A stretch of 18,010 nt of DNA from a bacterium (GCA_027593305.1 JAQCJA010000034.1:1-18010); one strand, 5' to 3'; positions 7,158 to 14,918 are shown, numbered from the stretch's first letter. Translations and numbers: made by a program. The notes: generated by a model not told the origin, from the sequence alone.

Positions 7158-8999
7158 TTGTTGGCTTCGCTGACCGGCTTGCCCACCGCTCCGGCTCTCC
7201 GCCAGCAGGTGACTGTAGCCCTGTTGCTGTGTCTGCTGGCGGCAGCAGCTTTCCACAACAGCCTCGACGTGCCATTGCTGCACGACGACGAGGCGGCGAT
7301 CCGCAACAATCCTCAGGTCAGGCAGTTGTGGCCGCCCGCTGACATCCGCAACGACGAGCAGTCCGCCGTCACCGGTCGGCCCGTTGTCCTGCTGTCACTG
7401 GCTCTCAACCATTGGCTCGGCCAGTTGCAGATTCCGGCCGATTCCGCCTGGAAGCCACTGAGTTCCGCCCTCGGGATCGGTGCCGGCGGTTTCGCTGTGC
7501 GTGGCTACCACCTGATCAATGTGGCAGCACACACACTGTCGGCGTGGATCTTGTTCTGCTGCCTCTGGCAGATCATGAGCCTGCCACAACTGGCAGGATG
7601 GTGCCGCCGGACCCACGCCGTCGATCTGGCGGCAATTGCGGCCGCCATGTGGCTGGTTCATCCGTTGCAGGTGGATGCCGTCACCTACATCATTCAGCGC
7701 ACGGAACTGTTGATGGGGCTGTGGTATCTGCTCACGATGTACGCGGCGCACAGGGCTTTCCGGGCTACTCGTCCCAGGCTCTGGAGCGTGGCGGCCGTCC
7801 TGTTCTGTGCCCTTGGCATGCTGAGCAAGGAGTCGATGGTATCGGCGCCCATCGCCGTCGTGCTCTACGATCGCATCTTTCTGTTTTCCACCTGGCGCCA
7901 AGCCTGGCACCGTCGGCGGCGGCTGTACATGGGCCTTGTGCTCTGCTGGCTGCCGTTGCTGGCCATCCTGTCCACAGGGCCGCGGGATCAGACCGTCGGT
8001 TTCCATCTCGCTGTCGCCTGGTGGCAATACGGGGTGGCACAGCTCACCATGATCACCCACTACCTTGGCCTCGTCCTGTGGCCAGTAGAGTTGAACTTCG
8101 ACTACGGTCGAGTCACGTCAGTGGGTGTCTGGAATGCGGTATGGGGTGCAGGTGTTGTCGGCACACTCCTGGGCGCAACGGTCTGGTCCTTGCGTCATCG
8201 TCCCATGCCGGGCTTTGCCGGGGCGTTTTTCTTTCTCCTCTTGGCGCCGAGTTCGAGTATTGTTCCCATCGTTACCGAAGTTGGCGCCGAACGCCGCATG
8301 CATCTGCCTCTGGCGGCGGTCCTCGTACTGCTGCTGTTGTCTGGCAACTGGTTGTTGTCGTGCGCTGTTCATCGCTGGGGGCAAGTCACGCAGCAAAAGG
8401 GGCAACGCCTCGCCCGGGGCCTGGGTGCCGGCCTCGTCATCGTCACACTGACGGCGGTGACAGTGCAGCGCAACGAGGTGCTGCGCAGCGACCTGACAGT
8501 CTGGATGGATACGGTCGCCAAGGCACCCGACAACTGCAGTGCCCGCAACAATCTCGGTCGGGCCTACTATGTGCGGGGGAGACTGGCAGAGGCCCACGCA
8601 GAGTTTGTCAGCGCCGTACAACTGGAGGGCTGTCAGCCGCAGGTCTTCGGCAATCTCGGTAAGGTGCTGATCGAGATGGGCGACCTGGACGGGGCGGGCC
8701 GCTACTTTGAGGAACTCCTGCGCGACAAGCCCACCTTCTGGCGCGCCTACGAAGGCCTGGGCCTCGTCTATCTGCGTCGGGAACAATGGCAGGAGGCTGT
8801 CAGTGCGTTGAGCCGCTGCGTCGACAATGGCTACACCAACGCGGATCTGCACACGAACCTTGGCCGGGCGCTGTTCGGTCTGGGTGAACTGGCAGCGGCG
8901 GCGGACCACATGCAGTTGGCGCTGCGTCTGGATCCGGAGCACACGATCGCGCGCGCCAACCTTGCCTTTCTCGACAGCCTGCTCAGCCTCGAGCGGTGA
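7158..8999 (+). CDS. Polytopic GT-C/TMTC-like membrane protein with C-terminal TPRs
   Basis: 613 residues. About eleven hydrophobic segments span residues 19-437. The first loop contains LLHDDEAAIRNNP (acidic pair at 43-44), where TMTC and related GT-C glycosyltransferases have their catalytic DD/DE motif. A conserved DAVTYIIQRTELL helix, LGMLSKESMVS (about 220-230) and LGLVLWPVELNFDYG also resemble the TMTC/DUF1736 family. Residues 460-597 are four TPR units (NLGRAYYVRGRLAEAHAEF, NLGKVLIEMGDLDGAGRYF, GLGLVYLRREQWQEAV, NLGRALFGLGELAAAA). Such proteins are thought to transfer a sugar from a lipid carrier onto an acceptor on the outer membrane face; donor and acceptor here are unknown. The start is weak: TTG 7158, the adjacent TTG 7161 or GTG 7209, none with a good ribosome site. 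It begins 41 bases after the barrel gene and may belong to the same operon. It ends overlapping pdxT by 17 bases. Confidence 0.8.
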   Translation: MLASLTGLPTAPALRQQVTVALLLCLLAAAAFHNSLDVPLLHDDEAAIRNNPQVRQLWPPADIRNDEQSAVTGRPVVLLSLALNHWLGQLQIPADSAWKPLSSALGIGAGGFAVRGYHLINVAAHTLSAWILFCCLWQIMSLPQLAGWCRRTHAVDLAAIAAAMWLVHPLQVDAVTYIIQRTELLMGLWYLLTMYAAHRAFRATRPRLWSVAAVLFCALGMLSKESMVSAPIAVVLYDRIFLFSTWRQAWHRRRRLYMGLVLCWLPLLAILSTGPRDQTVGFHLAVAWWQYGVAQLTMITHYLGLVLWPVELNFDYGRVTSVGVWNAVWGAGVVGTLLGATVWSLRHRPMPGFAGAFFFLLLAPSSSIVPIVTEVGAERRMHLPLAAVLVLLLLSGNWLLSCAVHRWGQVTQQKGQRLARGLGAGLVIVTLTAVTVQRNEVLRSDLTVWMDTVAKAPDNCSARNNLGRAYYVRGRLAEAHAEFVSAVQLEGCQPQVFGNLGKVLIEMGDLDGAGRYFEELLRDKPTFWRAYEGLGLVYLRREQWQEAVSALSRCVDNGYTNADLHTNLGRALFGLGELAAAADHMQLALRLDPEHTIARANLAFLDSLLSLER

Positions 9000-9588
9000 T
9001 CACCATCTGCAGGAAGTATTCATGGACTGTCGAACCCGCGCCCAGTTCCGGGTGGAAGGTGGCGACGAGGACATGCTCCTGGCGGGCCACGACGGTATCA
9101 CCGTTGCAGTCGCCGAGAGCTTCGACTTGAGCGCCCATGCGGACGATACGGGGCGCACGAATGAAGATCATCTCGATTTCGTCTTCCCTCCCGGGTGTGG
9201 GACGAAAGCTGCCGGTGCCCTCGAAACTGTCCACCTGACGGCCGTAACTGTTCCGCTCCACGGTGATGTCAATAAGTCCCAGGCTTTTCTGTGTCGGACC
9301 CAGGACTTCATTGGCCAGCAGGATGGTGCCGGCACACGTGCCGAAAACCGGGTGCCCGTCGCCGATCCAGCGCTGCAGTGGCTCCCAGAATTCGAAGACC
9401 TCCATAAGCCGGATCAAGGTCGTGCTCTCGCCGCCCGGGATGATGAGTCCATCGATGCCCTCGAGTTGGGCCACCTTGCGCACAGATACGACATCGGCCC
9501 CAAGGCGTTCCATGGTCGCCGTGTGGGCAGCAAAGTCCCCCTGCAGTGCCAGGGCACCGACGACGGGCCGGGTCTTCCCCTCAGTCAC
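8983..9588 (-). CDS. pdxT: PdxT, glutaminase subunit of PLP synthase
   Basis: 201 residues, normal for PdxT. This class I glutamine amidotransferase releases ammonia from glutamine and channels it to PdxS for pyridoxal 5'-phosphate synthesis. The glutaminase signature is complete: LIIPGGESTTL (residues 48-58), the nucleophile Cys85 in FGTCAGTILLA, and the His179/Glu181 dyad in ATFHPELG. The N-terminal GALALQGDF is characteristic. GTG 9588 is taken as the start because AGGAG lies about ten bases upstream and the family N-terminus begins a few residues later. pdxS lies upstream on the same strand, but a strong hairpin terminator separates them. The 3' end overlaps the convergent TPR membrane gene by 17 bases. 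Confidence 0.95.
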   Translation of the reverse strand: MTEGKTRPVVGALALQGDFAAHTATMERLGADVVSVRKVAQLEGIDGLIIPGGESTTLIRLMEVFEFWEPLQRWIGDGHPVFGTCAGTILLANEVLGPTQKSLGLIDITVERNSYGRQVDSFEGTGSFRPTPGREDEIEMIFIRAPRIVRMGAQVEALGDCNGDTVVARQEHVLVATFHPELGAGSTVHEYFLQMVITARG

Positions 9589-9619
9589 CTGTAGATCACT
9601 CCTGTGTCCGGCACGTAAC

Positions 9620-9654
9620 AAGAAAGAAGGAGACGCCCCGTCCGGGGCGTCTCC
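9620..9654 (-). terminator. Rho-independent terminator between pdxS and pdxT
   Basis: An 11-bp perfect stem, GGAGACGCCCC (9629-9639) paired with GGGGCGTCTCC (9644-9654), encloses a four-base loop. On the minus strand it is followed by TTCTTTCTT. It lies 35 bases after the pdxS stop and just before the pdxT ribosome site, leaving almost no room for a separate pdxT promoter. It may therefore set the pdxS:pdxT ratio by partial read-through (inference). On the plus strand there is no T-tract, so it should act on minus-strand transcripts. Confidence 0.8.
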
Positions 9655-9689
9655 CTTGATGCGCTCGGCGGCGATCGCCTGAACCGATC

Positions 9690-10592
9690 CTACCAGCCGC
9701 GGTTCTGCATTTTTTCACTCTCGTTGAGTGTGCCCATCTCGATGCCGGGCATGGCCTCGCCAAGATCTTCCGAGACCTGCACGAGAATGTCAGGATCGGC
9801 ATAATGCGTCGTGGCCTTGACGATGGCCAGGGCTCGTTTGGCCGGGTCTGACGATTTGAAGATACCCGAGCCAACGAAGACGGACTCGGCACCCAACTGC
9901 ATCATCAGGGATGCATCAGCGGGCGTGGCAATGCCACCGGCAGAGAAATTGGGCACCGGCAGCCTTCCTGTTTCGGCAACCAGACACACCAACTCATAGG
10001 GGGCACCCAGGTCTTTGGCCTCCGTCATCAGCTGCTCAGGACGCAGAAGCGTGAGGCGCCGCATGCCATCCATGAGGGTGCGCATGTGTCGCACGGCCTC
10101 GACGATGTTGCCGGAACCTGCCTCACCCTTGGTGCGGATCATGGCTGCACCCTCGCCGATCCGGCGCAGGGCTTCGCCCAGATTGCGGCAGCCGCAGACA
10201 AAAGGAACCTGGAAAGCGAATTTGTCCACGTGATACAGTTCATCGGCCGGTGTCAGGACTTCACTCTCGTCGATGTAGTCGACGCCCAACGCCTGCAGGA
10301 TCTGGGCCTCGGCGAAGTGGCCGATGCGACACTTGGCCATTACCGGAATCGACACCGTCGCCATGATCTTGCGCATCGTGGAGATCGGTGACATACGGGC
10401 GACACCGCCCTCTTTGCGGATATCAGATGGTACCCGCTCCAGGGCCATGACTGCCACGGCGCCGGCGTCCTCGGCGATCTTCGCCTGGTCGGCGTTGGTG
10501 ACGTCCATGATGACGCCCCCTTTGAGCATTTCTGCGAGGCCCGTCTTGAGCCGGGCGGTGCCCGTGGCGGACTGGCCGTTCTGGGGATCCAT
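9690..10592 (-). CDS. pdxS: PdxS, pyridoxal 5'-phosphate synthase lyase subunit
   Basis: 300 residues, full length. This TIM barrel combines ribose 5-phosphate, glyceraldehyde 3-phosphate and PdxT-derived ammonia into PLP (DXP-independent vitamin B6 pathway). Family landmarks are present in order: GGVIMDVTNADQAKIAEDAG with catalytic Asp30, the catalytic Lys87 in PVMAKCRIGH, and the second lysine Lys155 in MIRTKGEAGSG. The phosphate-binding NFSAGGIATPADASL and VFVGSGIFKS loops follow. The ATG at 10592 is preceded by AAGGAG ten bases upstream. It follows the flippase gene by 76 bases and precedes pdxT by about 100 bases containing a terminator. The function is considered certain. Confidence 0.97.
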   Translation of the reverse strand: MDPQNGQSATGTARLKTGLAEMLKGGVIMDVTNADQAKIAEDAGAVAVMALERVPSDIRKEGGVARMSPISTMRKIMATVSIPVMAKCRIGHFAEAQILQALGVDYIDESEVLTPADELYHVDKFAFQVPFVCGCRNLGEALRRIGEGAAMIRTKGEAGSGNIVEAVRHMRTLMDGMRRLTLLRPEQLMTEAKDLGAPYELVCLVAETGRLPVPNFSAGGIATPADASLMMQLGAESVFVGSGIFKSSDPAKRALAIVKATTHYADPDILVQVSEDLGEAMPGIEMGTLNESEKMQNRGW

Positions 10593-10668
10593 GTTAACTC
10601 TGCTCCTTGAAGCGAGCCACGCGCACGGGGCTCTGAAAGGGTATCAGCCTGAGAAGGTACTAGGCCCC

Positions 10669-12150
10669 CTACCCCTTGGGAAGGGGAGACATGGTAGATG
10701 CATCTGCAGACGAGCCGCGGGCGCTGTGCCACATGCCTCTGACATCATTCCACGCGATCCACCGCAGTCCCACCAGTCCCGCCACCGCTGCGACCGCCGT
10801 ACCGACAACACATGCCATCACCGGTGTCGCAGGCAGCATCGGCAGCGCTGCCAGGGTGACGGCTCCCGTGAGCAACGCGACCAGCGCCGGTCTCCACAGC
10901 CCGGCGCTGTAGCTGGCGAAGCCGATTCCCATCAGGCGATTGGCCAGGTATTGGGACAACACGAGGAACAGTGCCCCCGTGGCAGCAAGCACGGCACAGA
11001 CACCTTCAATTCCGAAGAAGCCGCCCCAGTACAGTGCCGGGATCAGCACCACGAGGCTGAACATCGACCAGTACAGTGCCCAGCTGGCTTTGCCTTTGGC
11101 AAGGAACACGGATCCCACGCTCGCACCGACGGCCTTGATGATCGTCGCCAGCGCCAGCAGTCGTACGGGCCACACGGCGGGCCCCATCGTGGGACCCGCA
11201 AGCAGCACCACCGGCTCAGCCAGAACGGCCAGTGCCGCCAGCGCCGGCCAGTACGTCAGTGCAACCGCCTGAACGGAGCGTAGGTAGACACGCCGCAACA
11301 AGTCATTGTCATGGCAGATCGCGGAGAACGTGGGAAAGAAGACACGGGTGATGATGGTGGAGATTCGCACCAGCGGCATCAACGTCAAGCGATAGGCGAA
11401 ACTGTAGAATCCCAGGGCCTCCATGCCGAGCGAGAAGCCAATGACGACCCGCGCCAGGTTGCTGTTGAGATAGTTCAGGCATCGTGAACCGGTCAGATTG
11501 AGGCCAAAGGCGAGGATCCGACGCAATGCATCGAAGCCGAATCTGGGCGTCGGCAGCCAGCGTGCCGTCCATGCCAGAGCCAGCAACAGAGCCGCTTCGC
11601 GGGCGACGGCACTGTACACCGCGCTGGTGATACCATGTCCCGTGGCCAACAGAGACAAGGCCGTACCAGCATGGATCACCGAAGAGCCGATCTCCGCGAC
11701 AGCCATCGCGCGCCAGCGCAGATCGCGCTGGAGCCGGGCTCGAAACAGGCCCGACACCGCCGCGAACGGCACCAGCAGCACCAGACCACGCAGAATGGGT
11801 CCAAAGCCATCTGCATCCTGCGGCGAGACAAGATCGGCAAAGGTTGGCACCAGCAGCACAACTGCCGTTGTGGTGACACCACCAAAAGCAAGGCACAGCC
11901 AGAAGGCGGCGGCGAAGTGTTCGTCTCCCGCATCGCGATCCTGGACCAGAGCGCTGCCGAGACCCAGATCACAAAGCAGGGCCAGGAACATGACGATCAC
12001 CAGGGCCCACTCGAACTGCCCCATCTGTTCCGTCGATAGAAGCCCATAGAACACGAAGGTTGTGACGACCTGCAGCAGAAAGGCGCTGCTTGTCCAGAAC
12101 ACGCCACGAACGGTACGCGTCGCCAGAGATTGCACGGGAGGTGACAACAT
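10669..12150 (-). CDS. Wzx-type polysaccharide/oligosaccharide flippase (MOP superfamily)
   Basis: 493 residues with about twelve to fourteen hydrophobic segments over the whole length. The N-terminus TRTVRGVFWTSSAFLLQVVTT and the early LSTEQMGQFEWALVI segment fit the WzxC-like polysaccharide biosynthesis protein family, as do RARLQRDLRWRAMA and the FYSFAYRLTLMPLVRIST helix mid-protein. These proteins flip undecaprenyl- or lipid-linked oligosaccharides across the inner membrane for O-antigen, capsule or exopolysaccharide assembly. ATG 12150 shares one base with the TGA of the upstream isomerase (TGATG), so translation is coupled and the two were probably selected to act together. No polymerase or glycosyltransferase lies adjacent, so the exported glycan is unknown. 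Confidence 0.88.
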   Translation of the reverse strand: MLSPPVQSLATRTVRGVFWTSSAFLLQVVTTFVFYGLLSTEQMGQFEWALVIVMFLALLCDLGLGSALVQDRDAGDEHFAAAFWLCLAFGGVTTTAVVLLVPTFADLVSPQDADGFGPILRGLVLLVPFAAVSGLFRARLQRDLRWRAMAVAEIGSSVIHAGTALSLLATGHGITSAVYSAVAREAALLLALAWTARWLPTPRFGFDALRRILAFGLNLTGSRCLNYLNSNLARVVIGFSLGMEALGFYSFAYRLTLMPLVRISTIITRVFFPTFSAICHDNDLLRRVYLRSVQAVALTYWPALAALAVLAEPVVLLAGPTMGPAVWPVRLLALATIIKAVGASVGSVFLAKGKASWALYWSMFSLVVLIPALYWGGFFGIEGVCAVLAATGALFLVLSQYLANRLMGIGFASYSAGLWRPALVALLTGAVTLAALPMLPATPVMACVVGTAVAAVAGLVGLRWIAWNDVRGMWHSARGSSADASTMSPLPKG

Positions 12151-12998
12151 CAACCAAGCAGGGAGTGCACGTACTGCAGATTGTGCAGAGAGTCGGCTTC
12201 GAGGGGTGATAGAGGTACCCCTGTGGCCCCCGGCAACGCGTCACCGATGGGAGGCGGACCTGTCTGAGTATGGGTCTCTATGACCAGATAGCCCGGGTAG
12301 TCACGTTCGGCCAGTGCCCGGATCTGTGACGGCCAGTCGACACATCCTGCATCCATAAGCGACCATCCATCAACTACCGGATCAAAGTTCTTCAGATGAA
12401 CGTGGGCCACGAGGTCAGCGAGCCCCTCATATTCCTGCTGCGCAGCCAGCGCGCCGGCGCGCGCAGCATTGCCCGGGTCCCAGCACAGCGACAGTCGATC
12501 CGAGCCGACGGCGCGGATCAGAGCTGCAGCTTCCGTGCCCGTGTCTCCCCAGCACACGGCCTCGTTCTCCAGTGCGAGTCGACACCCGTTGGCGGCGGCG
12601 ACGTCGCACATGCGCCCGAGCAGATCAACCACTTGCGCCGGGAATCGGCCAGAACCGTGAGGCTCGTCGCCGCGGTGACAGCCGAAAACGGAAACGAGCC
12701 GGGTGCCCCACTCGCGGGCCCATGTGCAGGCCCGCGGCAGCAACTCGGTGATCCCTGCTTCCACTTCGGCATCGCCAACGTCGCACTTGAACAAGCCTGG
12801 TGAGACGCCAGAAACGGTACGACCCGCATCGGCGAGGATACGGCCCACGTGCCTGAGTTGGTCATCGGTGGATCGAGGGTAGCGTCCGCCCGGCAGGGAA
12901 CGGATCTCTACGGACTCGACGCCCCATTGCTCGGCCAACAATACGGCGCGGGCAAAGTCCTCACGGTTGATCTCATCGGTAAAGACGGAAGGTTTCAT
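12150..12998 (-). CDS. Sugar phosphate isomerase/epimerase-like TIM barrel (AP endonuclease family 2 fold)
   Basis: 282 residues from ATG 12998. The sequence follows the xylose-isomerase-like TIM barrel family: N-terminal AVLLAEQWGVESVEIRSL, then candidate metal ligands in the expected order, Glu in LALENE, Asp in CWDPGNAARAG, His in VHLKNFDP and Glu in YLVIETHTQ. Family members use divalent metal to isomerise or epimerise sugars or cyclitols in the cytosol; the precise substrate is not readable. The longer open frame up to 13370 runs through non-coding-looking text, so it is rejected. GGAG sits only one base before the ATG, too close for a normal ribosome site, so initiation may be unusual. 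The gene is coupled to the flippase through TGATG. Confidence 0.85.
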   Translation of the reverse strand: MKPSVFTDEINREDFARAVLLAEQWGVESVEIRSLPGGRYPRSTDDQLRHVGRILADAGRTVSGVSPGLFKCDVGDAEVEAGITELLPRACTWAREWGTRLVSVFGCHRGDEPHGSGRFPAQVVDLLGRMCDVAAANGCRLALENEAVCWGDTGTEAAALIRAVGSDRLSLCWDPGNAARAGALAAQQEYEGLADLVAHVHLKNFDPVVDGWSLMDAGCVDWPSQIRALAERDYPGYLVIETHTQTGPPPIGDALPGATGVPLSPLEADSLHNLQYVHSLLG

Positions 12999-13089
12999 GC
13001 TCCAAGTATAACGACCTGCCTTCGGTTCTCGCCGATGGAGACACCGTGGCCAGTCCCGGCGCAGTCGCTCCCGCTTGATTGTCTGACGA

Positions 13090-13118
13090 TTGTAGCCTGG
13101 CCGACCTTTCGATATTGT
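13090..13118 (+). promoter_or_regulatory. Candidate sigma-70-type promoter for the DUF21-CBS gene
   Basis: TTGTAG (13090-13095) and TATTGT (13113-13118) are separated by 17 bases. Each matches the -35 and -10 consensus at four of six positions. A start site near 13125 would leave a leader of about 55 bases before ATG 13181. The site lies in the divergent intergenic region between the isomerase and the CBS-domain gene. Consensus matches this weak arise by chance fairly often. Confidence 0.35.
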
Positions 13119-13180
13119 AGCTCTGCTCCCTGTCGGCCACTTATCCAGGTCGATACCCCGAATACTCCCTGGAGGGCGTA

Positions 13181-14236
13181 ATGATCGAGCTTGCCGTAGC
13201 CGTCGGCTTTGCCGTTGGCATCTCGGCTCTGTGTTCCCTGTTCGAAGCCGTGTTGTACTCGGTCCCTGTGGGTCACCTGGAGAACATGGCAGAGTCCGGC
13301 AGTGCATCGGGGCGGATCCTGCGCGACATGCGCGGGAACATCGATCGGCCCATCGCCGCGATTCTGTCACTGAACACGATCGCCAATACCGCCGGCGCCG
13401 CGATCGCCGGTGCTGCAGCAGCCAACGTTTTTGGTCACGACAAACTCGTCTGGTTCTCGGCCTTCTTCACCCTCGCCATCCTGGTCTTTTCCGAGGTGAT
13501 CCCGAAGACGATTGGCGTGATTCATGCGCGCGGCATGGCCAGTGTGATCGCCCGCCCCTTGCAGGGGCTGGTCTGGGCCTTCCGGCCCCTGACCTGGTTC
13601 ACCGGCAAACTGACGAACGTCATGGCGCGCGGCAACGCCGAGTCTGATGTATCGATCCAGGAGATCACAGTACTGGCAAGGTTGGGGCTGAAGGCTGGCA
13701 CGATCGGTCCGGAGGAAGCGGCGGTCATCGAGAACATCCTGTCTCTGGAGGCGCGCACTGTGCGCGACATCATGACACCACGAACGGTCATGTCATCCCT
13801 GAGCGTGTCGATGACGATCGGTGCGTTGAAGGGATCCGAGGAGCTTGCCACCGCCTTCAACCACAGTCGGGTCCCCGTGTACGACAGGGATGCCGATGAT
13901 GTTGTCGGTGTGGTGCTGCGCCGCGACATCCTGACGGCCATGGCGGAGGATCAATGGGATCGCCTGTTGGAAGAATTCATGCGGCCCGTTGATTTCGTTA
14001 CCGAAACCCTCAGCGTAAATCGCCTGCTGCGTCGTCTCCTGGAGACCCGGCAACACCTGGTGCTCGTCATTAACGAATACGGCGGTCTGGCGGGTCTGGT
14101 GACACTGGAGGATGTACTGGAGGAAATTCTCGGAACCGAGATCGTCGGTGAGTTCGATCCGGCGATCGACATGAGGGAACTGGCACGCCTCCGCCGGAGA
14201 GAATCCCTTGAACGCAGGCGTCGCCGGGCGCGGTAA
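13181..14236 (+). CDS. DUF21-CBS (CNNM/HlyC-CorC-like) membrane protein
   Basis: 351 residues. The N-terminal half is the DUF21/CNNM transmembrane domain, with several hydrophobic helices and the characteristic LSLNTIANTAGAAIAGAAA and LVFSEVIPKTIGV motifs. A linker (GLKAGTIGPEEAAVIENILSLE, then VRDIMTPR) leads into two CBS domains, roughly residues 195-255 and 260-320, the second ending in INEYGGLAGLVTLEDVLEEILG. In CNNM/MpfA/CorC relatives the CBS pair binds ATP or Mg and controls Mg or Na/Mg transport; Mg efflux is the likely role by family. The protein stops after the CBS pair with an arginine-rich tail (RRRESLERRRRRAR), so the C-terminal CorC_HlyC domain of longer members is absent. GGAGG five bases before the ATG fixes the start. 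Confidence 0.92.
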   Translation: MIELAVAVGFAVGISALCSLFEAVLYSVPVGHLENMAESGSASGRILRDMRGNIDRPIAAILSLNTIANTAGAAIAGAAAANVFGHDKLVWFSAFFTLAILVFSEVIPKTIGVIHARGMASVIARPLQGLVWAFRPLTWFTGKLTNVMARGNAESDVSIQEITVLARLGLKAGTIGPEEAAVIENILSLEARTVRDIMTPRTVMSSLSVSMTIGALKGSEELATAFNHSRVPVYDRDADDVVGVVLRRDILTAMAEDQWDRLLEEFMRPVDFVTETLSVNRLLRRLLETRQHLVLVINEYGGLAGLVTLEDVLEEILGTEIVGEFDPAIDMRELARLRRRESLERRRRRAR

Positions 14237-14374
14237 GCTGCCACTTTGGCTGATGAATTTGCCACCATACCATCCGACCCACTCTGTCGCCGCCAATATG
14301 GCAGACAACAACAGGTCGCTGTGAAACTCTCATGGGGAAAAGGGACTGGTACGGTCTTTGCGATGTTGGCTGTG

Positions 14375-14413
14375 AACACCGCAAGGTGCCAACACCGCAA
14401 GGTGCCAACACCG
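14375..14413 (+). repeat. Tandem 16-bp repeat of CACC-GCAA-GGTG mini-palindromes in the hsp20 leader
   Basis: The unit AACACCGCAAGGTGCC occurs twice back to back (14375-14390 and 14391-14406), and a third partial copy AACACCG ends at 14413. Each unit contains CACC and GGTG around GCAA, a four-base-pair hairpin with a GNRA-type tetraloop when transcribed. The same arms can instead pair across units as GGTG-CCAA-CACC. The block ends 17 bases before the AAGGAGG ribosome site of hsp20. It could be a protein-binding operator or a weak, temperature-sensitive RNA structure; the sequence alone does not decide. I see no CIRCE or HAIR element nearby. Confidence 0.85.
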
Positions 14414-14442
14414 ACCACCACCAATCCTACAAGGAGGACCCC

Positions 14443-14889
14443 ATGGCACTCGTTCGCTGGCAGCCCACGGAGCTTTTTGACCTCCGCAACGAGATGAACC
14501 GCATTTTCGACCCTTTCCGCAGCAACGAGCCTGCAATTGAGACTTCGAGTCCGGCTGCGTGGCGACCGTCCGTTGATATCGCCGAGACTCAAAATGAATA
14601 CCTCATCACGGCTGATCTGCCGGGAATCAACCGAGAGGATCTGACAGTTACTGTCACAGAAGGCCGACTCACCCTTCGTGGGGAGCGTCGGCAAGCGTCG
14701 GAAGAGAAGAATGGCTCCGCGCACCGAGTGGAGCGTCTCTACGGAACCTTTTCTCGCGCTTTTGATCTGCCGGGTGCCGTGAATGTCGATGGCATCACCG
14801 CCATCTACCAGGACGGTGTACTTGCCGTCACCGTACCCAAGGCGGAGGAAGCCAAACCCAAGCAGATCGAAGTGAAGATCAGCGCCTGA
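14443..14889 (+). CDS. Small heat-shock protein, Hsp20/alpha-crystallin family
   Basis: 148 residues. An N-terminal segment (MALVRWQPTELFDLRNEMNRIF) is followed by a complete alpha-crystallin domain. The domain runs from WRPSVDIAETQNEYLITADLPG through REDLTVTVTEGRLTLRGERR and FSRAFDLPGAVN to the diagnostic IYQDGVLAVTVPKAEE (A-x-x-x-n-G-v-L type motif). A short C-terminal KQIEVKIS tail includes the I-x-V/I anchor used in oligomer assembly. Such ATP-independent holdases bind unfolding proteins in the cytosol during heat or oxidative stress. AAGGAGG (14431-14437) is five bases before the ATG. The gene has its own leader with tandem mini-hairpins and its own strong terminator, so it is probably a single-gene stress unit. 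Confidence 0.96.
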   Translation: MALVRWQPTELFDLRNEMNRIFDPFRSNEPAIETSSPAAWRPSVDIAETQNEYLITADLPGINREDLTVTVTEGRLTLRGERRQASEEKNGSAHRVERLYGTFSRAFDLPGAVNVDGITAIYQDGVLAVTVPKAEEAKPKQIEVKISA

Positions 14890-14918
14890 CGCTGCGCTCA
14901 CGCACTTCTGGTGGATGA

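Noticed and set aside
7412..8662. 416-codon open frame in another plus-strand frame
   Set aside because: It is a shadow of the polytopic GT-C/TPR gene; it lacks the hydrophobic pattern and is rich in Arg, Ser and Pro.
10672..10686. CCCCTT/AAGGGG hairpin at the end of the flippase gene
   Set aside because: The stem is only six base pairs, lies inside the last codons and is not followed by a T-tract, so it is not a convincing terminator.
10324..11283. 319-codon open frame on the plus strand
   Set aside because: It is antisense to pdxS and the flippase, its text is His/Arg/Gln-rich without domain features, and both genes it opposes are clear.
12999..13370. Extension of the isomerase frame upstream of 12998
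   Set aside because: The added text is Arg/Pro/Ser-rich, overlaps the divergent CBS gene and contributes nothing to the TIM-barrel domain.
14237..14442. CIRCE or HAIR heat-shock operator before hsp20
   Set aside because: Neither TTAGCACTC-N9-GAGTGCTAA nor the HspR inverted repeat is visible; only the CACC/GGTG tandem repeat is present.
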